From Aliarcobacter sp. (GTDB taxonomy: Bacteria > Campylobacterota > Campylobacteria > Campylobacterales > Arcobacteraceae), in the NCBI GenBank assembly GCA_023268955.1, contig JALRJW010000096.1, forward strand, positions 1-7,856: a DNA stretch of 7,856 bases, written 5' to 3'. The notes below the pieces were generated by a model that was not told the DNA's origin, ran no database searches, and saw only the letters and a program-made list of their open reading frames with translations. Shown here piece after piece: positions 1 through 6,338 of this stretch. Both the position numbers and the translations under genes were made by a program. Position 1 is the stretch's first letter. Each line of letters starts with the position of its first letter.

Positions 1-1
1 T

Positions 2-550
2 TGTGTTGATTCTTTAAAAATTGAAGGTAGAACAAAATCACCTTATTATGCTGCTGTTACAGCTAAAGCATATAGAACAGCAATTGATGATTATTTTGAA
101 CAAAAATTTGATGCTGAAAAATATCAAAGAGAGTTACATACAACAAAAAATAGAGGGTTTACTGATGCATATTTAATTCACAGACCTTTTGAAAAAACAG
201 ACTCTCAAAATCATGAGTATGCTTTAAGTAAAGGTTCTTATGAAGTAAGTGGACTTGTAACTGAAGATGAAGAACACTTTTTATGTAAATATAAAACATA
301 TCCAAATGAAGATGTTGAAATTTTCGCTCCATCTGGAAGTGAATTCCAAGAAGTTGATAATGAGATTGGTAAAATCTTCAAAGGTGAAGATGGAATTTAC
401 TACATTAATTTCAAAAAAATATTAACAGAAACAGGAAAAGAGTTAGAATCTGTTCATAGTGGAAATGTTAATAAAATTAAGTTACCAGGAAAACTTCCTT
501 ATTTAACTATGTTCAGAGTTCAAAATGAAGAAGGTATTGAGGTTCAATAA
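2..550 (+). CDS. yegQ: U32 family protein, C-terminal part (YegQ/TrhP/PrtC-like, tRNA U34 hydroxylation)
   Basis: This is an open frame entering from the left edge, with 182 codons before TAA at 548-550. The first residues, CVDSLKIEGRTKSPYYAA, match the conserved core of the U32 'peptidase' family (SLKIEGR.KSPYY). The end, NKIKLPGKLPYLTMFRV, resembles the small beta-barrel C-terminal domain of the long YegQ-type members. Family members are usually a little over 400 residues, so about the last 40% is present, and the family's cysteine-containing signature would lie further upstream. E. coli YegQ (TrhP) works in prephenate-dependent hydroxylation of U34 in certain tRNAs. Epsilonproteobacterial homologues are often labelled collagenase PrtC, an older name. 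The next gene starts 7 bases downstream, so co-transcription is likely. The family call is secure, but choosing YegQ over another U32 subfamily is less certain on a fragment. Confidence 0.85.
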   Translation, partial: CVDSLKIEGRTKSPYYAAVTAKAYRTAIDDYFEQKFDAEKYQRELHTTKNRGFTDAYLIHRPFEKTDSQNHEYALSKGSYEVSGLVTEDEEHFLCKYKTYPNEDVEIFAPSGSEFQEVDNEIGKIFKGEDGIYYINFKKILTETGKELESVHSGNVNKIKLPGKLPYLTMFRVQNEEGIEVQ

Positions 551-557
551 ATAAAAA

Positions 558-1859
558 ATGGTTTTTTTTAGAGTTACAGATAATATTAATATCAAAACAA
601 CTGATGGCACTTTAGTTAAATACAATAAATATAGATTTGCAGTTTCAAATGAGACTGCATATTTAACTACACTTGATGATTTTGATGATTTACAAGAGAT
701 TTTTTCAAATGTTGATAAAGATAAATATGTAGCAAAACCTTTAATTGAAGAAAAATTTAGAAGTTTAGAAAATTTTCCTATTGAGCTTGGTATTTCTAAT
801 GCCTTTGAATATGATAAATATCAAAAGTTTCAAGAGCAAATTGGAAATAGTGTTGTAATACATAAGCAAGATGTAGAAAATATGTTTTTTACAACTAAAA
901 AAGTAGATTTATATAGTCAATTAAAGAATCTAAATAAAAAAGAAATTTCAATTGCAATTATTGGAAAACTTGGTAATTCTATTTCTGAGATGACAGCTTC
1001 ATGTGCAGCTCTAAAAATTTTGCATTCAAAATTAAATGAAGTATATGAAACAGTTCATATGGATTTATATATAAATGCCTCTAATAATACTTATTTTACC
1101 AGAGATAAGCAGATATTTGAAACGCAAGATTATTTAAGAGCTGTATTGCCCCTAAGTATTTCTGTAAAAAGATTGTGCGATTATGATTATTATGTTGATA
1201 ATAGTTCGTTTTTTTTAAGAAGTGCTTTATTTGACAATTTAAATATTGTAGATGCTTGGTTATGTAAATTCGGTTTAGATTATGAAAAGATTCCTGAAAT
1301 TTTCAAGCATAATGAAATATCTTTAGATTTAAATGAAATCAGTGATGAGCTAAAAGAAAAAATAAAAGATATTAAATCGAAAAGCAAGATTTTAATGTTT
1401 CATCCATACTCTGCTAATATTGAGAAATCAGTTCCTCAAGATTATGCTGTGAATTATCTTAGAGAACTACTTGAATTGCAAAATGATTATACAATTATTT
1501 CCTCTTTGAAAATTGACAGCAAAATAGTTGACGAAAGGTATGTTGAATTGTCGAAATATTCAAAAACTTACAATGATTTTGTCTATATAGTATCAAATGC
1601 AGATAAAATTGTTACAGTTGATACATGTACTTATCATATTGCTGATACTTTTTTAATACCAACTGTAGTTATTACAAAAGATGAAAATATTGATAAAAAA
1701 ATCAAATACTACAACTATGCTAAAGCATTTCATATAAAAGATGAAACAAAGAAAATTTCTAATCTTATTTTTGAAAATGAAAAACTAACTTTTTATAGAT
1801 TTGAGTCTTGGAAAAAACTTAAAACAAAAGAGATTATAAAAGTATTAGAATCTTTTTGA
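558..1859 (+). CDS. Divergent GT9-like (heptosyltransferase-fold) protein with N-terminal extension
   Basis: The protein has 433 residues and I do not recognise it as a named gene. Three segments resemble the GT-B fold of family 9 (ADP-heptose:LPS heptosyltransferase) enzymes. They are IIGKLGNSISEMTA near residue 136 (compare the GD-containing first loop), ILMFHPYSANIEKSVP around His282-Pro283 (start of the second Rossmann half, nucleotide-sugar side), and ADKIVTVDTCTYHIAD at Asp355-Asp363 (compare the D-T/S-G-x-x-H-x-A motif). The usual acidic residue of the first loop is replaced by Asn140, and the Gly of D-T-G is Cys357, so catalytic activity is uncertain. Residues 1 to about 128 have no counterpart in ordinary GT9 proteins, which begin at the first beta strand. 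No signal peptide or membrane segment is visible, so it is probably cytosolic. The ATG follows an A-rich stretch without a good Shine-Dalgarno, and co-expression with the U32 gene 7 bases upstream is likely. A role in LPS core or other surface glycan synthesis is inference. Confidence 0.6.
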   Translation: MVFFRVTDNINIKTTDGTLVKYNKYRFAVSNETAYLTTLDDFDDLQEIFSNVDKDKYVAKPLIEEKFRSLENFPIELGISNAFEYDKYQKFQEQIGNSVVIHKQDVENMFFTTKKVDLYSQLKNLNKKEISIAIIGKLGNSISEMTASCAALKILHSKLNEVYETVHMDLYINASNNTYFTRDKQIFETQDYLRAVLPLSISVKRLCDYDYYVDNSSFFLRSALFDNLNIVDAWLCKFGLDYEKIPEIFKHNEISLDLNEISDELKEKIKDIKSKSKILMFHPYSANIEKSVPQDYAVNYLRELLELQNDYTIISSLKIDSKIVDERYVELSKYSKTYNDFVYIVSNADKIVTVDTCTYHIADTFLIPTVVITKDENIDKKIKYYNYAKAFHIKDETKKISNLIFENEKLTFYRFESWKKLKTKEIIKVLESF

Positions 1860-1865
1860 TATAAT
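1860..1865 (+). promoter_or_regulatory. Predicted sigma-70 type -10 box for the glyQ operon
   Basis: A perfect TATAAT lies in the context TTTTTGATATAATC, immediately after the stop codon of the preceding gene and 47 bases before the glyQ ATG. There is no convincing -35 hexamer, only AT-rich sequence. This fits Campylobacterota vegetative promoters, which rely on a -10 box with upstream T-rich sequence. The same core, TTGAT(T)ATAATC, occurs ahead of ffh. Transcription would start near 1872. Confidence 0.6.
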
Positions 1866-1912
1866 CTCGAAATTTTAAGAAATAAACTTTTTCAAACTAG
1901 GAATTATTAATC

Positions 1913-2797
1913 ATGATAAGCTTTTCACAAATGTTAATTAAACTTCAAGAATTTTGGGCAAAAGAGGGTTGCAATATTGTTCAACCTTATGATATTCCAG
2001 CAGGAGCTGGGACATTTCACCCAGCTACATTACTTAGAAGTCTAGATTCAACTCCTTGGTCAACAGCTTATGTAGCTCCTAGTAGAAGACCAACAGATGG
2101 AAGATACGGAGAAAATCCAAATAGACTTGGGGCATATTATCAATTTCAAGTTTTAATTAAGCCTAGTCCTGAAAATATTCAAGATTTATATTTACAGTCT
2201 TTAGAATATTTAGGATTAGATTTATCTAAACATGATATTAGATTTGTTGAAGATAATTGGGAATCTCCAACATTAGGTGCTTGGGGTCTTGGTTGGGAAG
2301 TATGGCTTGATGGTATGGAAGTAACTCAGTTTACATATTTTCAACAAGTTGGTGGTTTAACTTGTGATCCTGTTGCTGTTGAAATTACATATGGAACTGA
2401 AAGACTTGCTATGTATTTGCAGGGTGTAGATTCAGTATTTGATATTGTATGGAATGAAAATAAATTTGGTAAAACTACTTATGCAGATGTGCATAAAGAG
2501 AGTGAATATCAGTTTTCAACATATAATTTTGAAGTTGCAAATACTGAAATACTATTTAAACATTTTGATGATGCATTTAATGAATGTAAAGTATGTTTAG
2601 AAAAAGGATTGCCACTTCCTGCTTATGACCAATGTATGATTGCTTCTCATGCTTTTAATACACTTGATGCTAGAAAAGCAATTTCTGTTACACAAAGACA
2701 AAACTATATCTTAAGAGTAAGAGAATTAGCTCAAGGATGTGCAGTTTTATATAAAGAGCAAGAAGAAGAAAGACTTAAAAGAATAGGTAGAAAATAG
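1913..2797 (+). CDS. glyQ: Glycine--tRNA ligase alpha subunit
   Basis: This is the catalytic alpha chain of the bacterial alpha2-beta2 glycyl-tRNA synthetase. It activates glycine with ATP and, together with GlyS, charges tRNA-Gly in the cytosol. The 294 residues are a typical length. The N-terminus (FSQMLIKLQEFWAKEGC, then QPYDIPAGAGTFHPAT) is diagnostic. Class II motif 2 is seen as YVAPSRRPTDGRYGENPNR, with Arg58/Arg59 and Arg64. Motif 3 is YGTERLAMYLQGV, with Arg164. An AGGA at 1899-1902 precedes the ATG by 10 bases. The beta subunit gene glyS is not in the window, so it must be encoded elsewhere, as is usual in Campylobacterota. It heads a tight five-gene operon, and the next gene starts 2 bases after its stop. 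Nothing is unusual in its key residues. Confidence 0.97.
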   Translation: MISFSQMLIKLQEFWAKEGCNIVQPYDIPAGAGTFHPATLLRSLDSTPWSTAYVAPSRRPTDGRYGENPNRLGAYYQFQVLIKPSPENIQDLYLQSLEYLGLDLSKHDIRFVEDNWESPTLGAWGLGWEVWLDGMEVTQFTYFQQVGGLTCDPVAVEITYGTERLAMYLQGVDSVFDIVWNENKFGKTTYADVHKESEYQFSTYNFEVANTEILFKHFDDAFNECKVCLEKGLPLPAYDQCMIASHAFNTLDARKAISVTQRQNYILRVRELAQGCAVLYKEQEEERLKRIGRK

Positions 2798-2799
2798 TC

Positions 2800-3540
2800 T
2801 TGAAAATCAAAGATATTTATTCTTTTTTAAATGAATTATCACCTTTTGAATTGCAAGAAAAATGGGATAATTCAGGATTACTTGTTGGTAATCTTGAAGA
2901 TGAATTTAAAAAAGTATATGTAAGTATTGATTTGGATGAAGAGTTAATTGATACATTTGAAGAAAATTCACTTGTTATTACTCATCATCCTTTGATTTTT
3001 TCAGGATTAAAAAGAGTTAATTATGACACTTATTCAACTAAGTGTCTAAAAAAACTAATAAAAAAAGATATTGCATTAATTTCAATGCATACAAATATAG
3101 ATAAAACTCATCTAAACAAATATGTTGTTGAAAATATTTTAGGTTTCAAAATTATTAATCAAAATGAGTTTATCTCGAATGTTGAGTTAAACATGAGTTT
3201 TGATGAGTTAGTTAATCATGTCTCATCAAAACTTGGATTGAAAACATTAAAAGCTGTAAAGTGCCATGAAAAGATAAAAACTGTTGCAATTGTAACAGGA
3301 GCTGGAATGTCACTTTTAGATGAAGTTAAAGCTGATTGTTTCTTAACAGGTGATATAAAATATCACGATGCAATGGAAGCAAAATCAAGAGGTGTGTCTT
3401 TAATTGATATAAGACATTATGAAAGTGAAAAGCATTTTAATACCCTATTATCGGGATTATTAGAAGAATATTTGAAAAAAAATGATTTAAAAGCTATAAT
3501 ATCAGCTTCAAAAAATCCATTTGATTTTTTTACAGAATAA
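2800..3540 (+). CDS. Nif3/YbgI (DUF34) family dinuclear metal protein
   Basis: The protein has 246 residues, the usual length of the compact E. coli YbgI type (no inserted PII-like domain). The opening MKIKDIYSFLNELSPFELQEKWDNSGLLVG is characteristic in pattern. The metal site is intact: His62-His63 in ITHHPLIFSG, His97 and Asp101 in MHTNID, and His206 plus Glu210 in IRHYESEKHF. A glycine-rich VTGAGMS segment and the LTGDIKYHD motif are also present. Members form a hexameric ring with two metals per subunit. They are often annotated 'GTP cyclohydrolase 1 type 2 homolog', but the physiological reaction is not established. Translation must start at TTG 2800, because there is no in-frame ATG near the conserved N-terminus. 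The only Shine-Dalgarno-like sequence (AGG at 2785-2787) is somewhat far away, so coupling to glyQ termination two bases earlier is likely. Confidence 0.93.
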   Translation: MKIKDIYSFLNELSPFELQEKWDNSGLLVGNLEDEFKKVYVSIDLDEELIDTFEENSLVITHHPLIFSGLKRVNYDTYSTKCLKKLIKKDIALISMHTNIDKTHLNKYVVENILGFKIINQNEFISNVELNMSFDELVNHVSSKLGLKTLKAVKCHEKIKTVAIVTGAGMSLLDEVKADCFLTGDIKYHDAMEAKSRGVSLIDIRHYESEKHFNTLLSGLLEEYLKKNDLKAIISASKNPFDFFTE

Positions 3541-3544
3541 GGAG
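3540..3544 (+). promoter_or_regulatory. Shine-Dalgarno that fixes the TTG start at 3551
   Basis: AGGAG (within AAGGAGAA) overlaps the stop codon of the Nif3-like gene and lies 6 bases before TTG 3551. It is the strongest ribosome binding site in the operon. It favours TTG 3551 over the in-frame ATG at 3521, which lies inside the upstream gene and lacks such a site. Confidence 0.85.
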
Positions 3545-3550
3545 AAACTA

Positions 3551-4270
3551 TTGAATAAGTATTTACAGGATTTAATCAAGTTATCAAAATATGATCAATC
3601 GATTAGTATGTTTGAACCTCAGATTGAAAATGAAAAAGCAAAACTTGCTACTTTTGTTGAAACAGCTGAGGCTATTAAAACTCAAATCAATTCTATTTAT
3701 TTAGAAATTGATGATACAAAATCTAAAAGAACAAAAAACAACATCCATTTAGCTGAGTTAAAAACAAAATTAGAATCTATTTCTAAAAAAAGCAATGATG
3801 TATCAACAGAAAAAGAGATGAAAGCTTTACAATTAGAGGAAGAGATTGCTAAAGAACAAATTGATTTTGCAAATGAAGAGATTGAAAGACTTGATAAATT
3901 AACTGAAGTAAAAGAAGAGAAGTTAAAAGAGCTTCAAGCTAGTTTAACAGAAGAAGAAGAATCAATTAAAGAGATTCAAATTGCAGTTGATAATAAAATT
4001 GAAGAGATCAATAAAAATAGAAATACAGTTTATGAAGATAGAAGTGTATTATTAGAAAAAATGGATGGAAAAATTTTAACATTCTATGAAAAAATTAAAA
4101 GATGGGCTAAAGATACAGCTGTAGTTCCTGTAAAAAAACAATCTTGTTATGGTTGTTTTATGAAAATCAATGATAAAACTTATTCTGAAGTAATTAAATC
4201 TGAAGAGATTGTAACCTGTCCACATTGTGGAAGAATTCTTTACAAAGAAGAAGAAACTCAAGAGGCCTAA
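3551..4270 (+). CDS. Coiled-coil C4 zinc-ribbon protein, HP0958/FlgZ (Cj0706) family
   Basis: The protein has 239 residues from TTG 3551, giving MNKYLQDLIKLSKYDQSI, which lines up with the start I recall for H. pylori HP0958. An ATG 30 bases upstream would add ten residues from inside the preceding gene and is less likely. Residues from about 10 to 175 form a long Glu/Lys-rich antiparallel coiled-coil hairpin. The C-terminal domain holds a zinc ribbon with Cys199-x2-Cys202 and Cys223-x2-Cys226 (SCYGCF and TCPHCG), preceded by the conserved FYEKIKRWAKDTA patch. In H. pylori the homologue is needed for motility, binds the sigma factor RpoN and interacts with flaA mRNA. Whether that role holds here cannot be told from the sequence. 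It sits between Nif3-like and waaA, as in other Campylobacterota, and its stop lies one base before the proposed waaA start. Confidence 0.9.
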   Translation: MNKYLQDLIKLSKYDQSISMFEPQIENEKAKLATFVETAEAIKTQINSIYLEIDDTKSKRTKNNIHLAELKTKLESISKKSNDVSTEKEMKALQLEEEIAKEQIDFANEEIERLDKLTEVKEEKLKELQASLTEEEESIKEIQIAVDNKIEEINKNRNTVYEDRSVLLEKMDGKILTFYEKIKRWAKDTAVVPVKKQSCYGCFMKINDKTYSEVIKSEEIVTCPHCGRILYKEEETQEA

Positions 4271-4271
4271 T

Positions 4272-5423
4272 TTGGGTCCTTTTGGTTTTATCTATTATTT
4301 ACTACTGTTTGTAGTATATATTCTTGCAATACCTTTTTTAATATATAAATCTAAAAAAGAAAAATACAAAGTATCAGTTCCAGCAAAGTTTTTTTTAAAA
4401 GATAATCCGAAATTTGAAAAAGAGGGTGTTTGGTTTCATTCATGTTCATTAGGTGAGACAAAAGCATTAAATGTAATTACTTCAAAATTAGAAAATATTG
4501 ATATTAATATCTCTGTTATGACAAATACAGGTTTTGAAGAAGCAAAAAAAATTACTCCAAATGCTAGGTATTTACCATTTGAAATTTTTATGCCATTTTG
4601 GATAAGTAAGCAAAAAATTTTTTTGGTTATGGAAGCTGAGTTATGGTATCTGATGTTTTTATTTGCCAGAAAAAAAGGTGCTAAAACTTTATTAATCAAT
4701 GCAAGGATCTCTGATAAATCTTTTAAATCATATAAGAAATTTTCTTTTCTTTACAAAAGAATTTTTCAAAATATAGATAAAGTTTATGCGCAAACAAATT
4801 TAGATAAAGATAGATTAGAATCATTGGGTGCAAATAATGTTGAAGTAATTGGAAACATAAAATTGGCTCAAACACCAAAAGTTAAGAATGTTTTTGACAA
4901 ACTTGAAGCAAATGTAATAACAGCTGCAAGTACACATGAAAATGAAGAAGAATTAATTTTAAACTCTTATGATAAAAGTATGGGAAAACTTATAATCGTT
5001 CCAAGACATCCTGAACGATTTGAAAAAGTATATAATCTTATTAAAATATTTTGTGAAAATAAAAATTTAAGTTTTAGTAGATTTAGTGTTAATCCAAGTT
5101 TTAATTGCGATATAATTTTAGTTGATAAAATGGGTTTATTAAATGAAATTTATGCAATAAGTGATACAGTTATTTTAGGTGGTGGATTTGAAAATATTGG
5201 TGGGCATAATCCAATTGAACCAGCATATTTTAATTGTAAACTAATAAGTGGAAAAAAAATTTTCAATCAATATGATTTATTTGATTGTGTAGAAGACTAT
5301 TATTTAATAGAAAATAATGAGTTGAAAGAAAAACTTGAAAATCAAGATAGATTAAAAAAATCAAAAATTACAAAAGTTGGTGATATAGAACCAATACTAA
5401 AGGATATAAATGGCTGCATTTGA
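4272..5423 (+). CDS. waaA: 3-deoxy-D-manno-octulosonic acid (Kdo) transferase
   Basis: WaaA/KdtA transfers Kdo from CMP-Kdo to the lipid A precursor at the inner face of the inner membrane, the first step of LPS core assembly. From TTG 4272 the protein has 383 residues. Residues about 4-22 form one hydrophobic anchor (FGFIYYLLLFVVYILAIPFL) followed by basic residues. HSCSLGETKA places the proposed catalytic base at Glu62, close to Glu60 in E. coli. Other GT-B landmarks are EAELWYLMF, INARISDKS, AASTHENEEEL, VPRHPERF, DKMGLLNEIYAISD and GGHNPIEPAYF (Gly310-Phe320). The frame is open further upstream to GTG 4227, inside the zinc-ribbon codons, but no ribosome site precedes that GTG. AGAGG at 4261-4265 sits 6 bases before TTG 4272, so I prefer the TTG. 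The 3' end overlaps the next gene by 14 bases. It is not clear from sequence whether one or two Kdo residues are added. Confidence 0.95.
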   Translation: MGPFGFIYYLLLFVVYILAIPFLIYKSKKEKYKVSVPAKFFLKDNPKFEKEGVWFHSCSLGETKALNVITSKLENIDINISVMTNTGFEEAKKITPNARYLPFEIFMPFWISKQKIFLVMEAELWYLMFLFARKKGAKTLLINARISDKSFKSYKKFSFLYKRIFQNIDKVYAQTNLDKDRLESLGANNVEVIGNIKLAQTPKVKNVFDKLEANVITAASTHENEEELILNSYDKSMGKLIIVPRHPERFEKVYNLIKIFCENKNLSFSRFSVNPSFNCDIILVDKMGLLNEIYAISDTVILGGGFENIGGHNPIEPAYFNCKLISGKKIFNQYDLFDCVEDYYLIENNELKEKLENQDRLKKSKITKVGDIEPILKDINGCI

Positions 5424-6162
5424 TAAAGCATATAAAGTACTAGCGAAACAAGAAAATATTTCTAATTCTAAAGCGAAAGATTTAATTGATAGAGGATTAG
5501 TAAGCGTAGGTAATAAAAAAGTTACTATAGCAAGGGGTGAGATTAAAACTGATACAAGATTCTCTGTTAAAAAAGTTTCTGATGTTAGGGTTATATTTCA
5601 AGATGATGACATTATAGCTGTTAATAAGCCTCCATTTTTAAGTGCAGATGAAGTGTGCAAGAATTTCCCTGATGCTATTTTGTTAAATAGACTTGATAAA
5701 GAAACAAGTGGAGTGATGTTATTTGCTAAAAATGAAGAGTTTAGAAGAAAAGCTATTAAAGAGTTTGCTGCTGAAAAAGTTTATAAAGAGTATGTAGCTA
5801 TAGTTGAGGGTAAAGTTATTGAAGAATTAGAAATCAATCAACCTATTTTAACTATTAAAACAAAAGGTAAGGCTTTTTCTAAAATTGATTATTTAAAAGG
5901 TAAAATGGCAAAAAGTACAATGTATCCAATGCTAGTTGAAGGTAATAAGTCTAAAATCAAAGTTGTAATTGAAACAGGAAGAACACATCAAATCAGAGTT
6001 CATTTAGCATATGCTGGCTATCCAATTATTGGTGATGCTCAATATGGTAAGCCTGCTCAGAATGTTAATAGAGTTTTACTTCATTCTAAAAAAACTAAAA
6101 TTTTTGATTATGAGTTTGAAGCACCTGAACCATCAGAATTCAAAGTGTATGATTTTAATTAA
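5410..6162 (+). CDS. RluA-family pseudouridine synthase with N-terminal S4 domain
   Basis: The protein has 250 residues. Residues about 7-50 are an S4 RNA-binding domain (YKVLAKQENISNSKAKDLI, then GLVSVGNKKV). The catalytic domain starts near residue 59 with VIFQDDDIIAVNKPP. The active-site motif LLNRLDKETSGVMLFAK carries the nucleophile Asp96 in R-L-D. Later motifs are KVYKEYVAIVEG and ETGRTHQIRVHLAYAGYPIIGD, followed by the LLHS segment. It isomerises uridine to pseudouridine in RNA. The target (rRNA or tRNA site) cannot be assigned from sequence, so no RluB/C/D-type symbol is given. It corresponds by position to Cj0708 and HP0956. The ATG is preceded by AGGA at 5401-5404 with a 5-base gap, all inside the waaA 3' end, so the two genes overlap by 14 bases and are probably translationally coupled. 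It is the last gene of the glyQ operon. Confidence 0.93.
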   Translation: MAAFDKAYKVLAKQENISNSKAKDLIDRGLVSVGNKKVTIARGEIKTDTRFSVKKVSDVRVIFQDDDIIAVNKPPFLSADEVCKNFPDAILLNRLDKETSGVMLFAKNEEFRRKAIKEFAAEKVYKEYVAIVEGKVIEELEINQPILTIKTKGKAFSKIDYLKGKMAKSTMYPMLVEGNKSKIKVVIETGRTHQIRVHLAYAGYPIIGDAQYGKPAQNVNRVLLHSKKTKIFDYEFEAPEPSEFKVYDFN

Positions 6163-6195
6163 AAATTAAGCTTGTAAATTCTCTTTTAAAAAATA

Positions 6196-6219
6196 CGAAT
6201 CCCTTATTATAGGGATTTG
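6196..6219 (+). terminator. Probable terminator hairpin after the glyQ operon
   Basis: The arms CGAATCCCT (6196-6204) and AGGGATTTG (6211-6219) pair over 9 positions with one G-U, around the six-base loop TATTAT. It lies 33 bases after the pseudouridine synthase stop and before the ffh promoter, where an operon end is expected. The + strand continuation (ATTAAATCTTATTT) is AT-rich but lacks a clean T run. On the - strand the hairpin is followed by TATTTTTTAAAAG, a better T-tract. Termination on the + strand is therefore likely from position but not proven. Confidence 0.55.
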
Positions 6220-6326
6220 ATTAAATCTTATTTAAAAAATAAAATTAAAAAAAACTTAAAATACTTTTATTGATTAAACTATATCAAAGTTTAATTTGAT
6301 TATAATCCCAAACTTTAAAAAATATT

Positions 6327-6331
6327 GGGAG
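6327..6331 (+). promoter_or_regulatory. Shine-Dalgarno for ffh, supporting the TTG start
   Basis: GGGAG lies 7 bases before TTG 6339. No ATG is available near the conserved Ffh N-terminus, so this site supports the TTG as the true start. Confidence 0.75.
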
Positions 6332-6338
6332 ATTTAGT

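Larger units (their letters stand above)
6163..6338 (+). promoter_or_regulatory. AT-rich intergenic region with the ffh promoter (-10 at 6301-6306)
   Basis: This 176-base gap separates the glyQ operon from ffh. After the hairpin at 6196-6219 come A-tracts at about 6234-6257, lying some 45-65 bases upstream of the -10 box and resembling an UP element. A perfect TATAAT stands at 6301-6306 in the context ATTTGATTATAATCCC, with no clear -35 hexamer, as is common in Campylobacterota. Transcription would start near 6313, giving a leader of only about 26 bases. A 7-base inverted repeat (AAAGTTT 6286-6292, AAACTTT 6310-6316) brackets the -10 box and might be an operator or chance in AT-rich sequence. 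No coding potential is seen. Confidence 0.6.

Noticed and set aside
562..569. T8 tract directly after the start codon of the GT9-like gene, a possible phase-variation tract
   Set aside because: Other T8 runs occur at 1209-1216 and in waaA at 4389-4396. In such AT-rich DNA the length is not exceptional, and Campylobacterota contingency tracts are usually longer or G/C-based.
3521..3550. ATG 3521 as start of the zinc-ribbon protein
   Set aside because: It lies inside the upstream gene without a Shine-Dalgarno. TTG 3551 has AGGAG 6 bases upstream and matches the family N-terminus.
4076..4261. Minus-strand open frame opposite the zinc-ribbon gene
   Set aside because: It is a shadow of a well-supported + strand gene, with low-complexity Phe/Ser-rich translation and no ribosome site or family resemblance.
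4436..4699. Minus-strand open frame opposite waaA
   Set aside because: It is fully covered by waaA codons with conserved motifs, and no independent support is visible.
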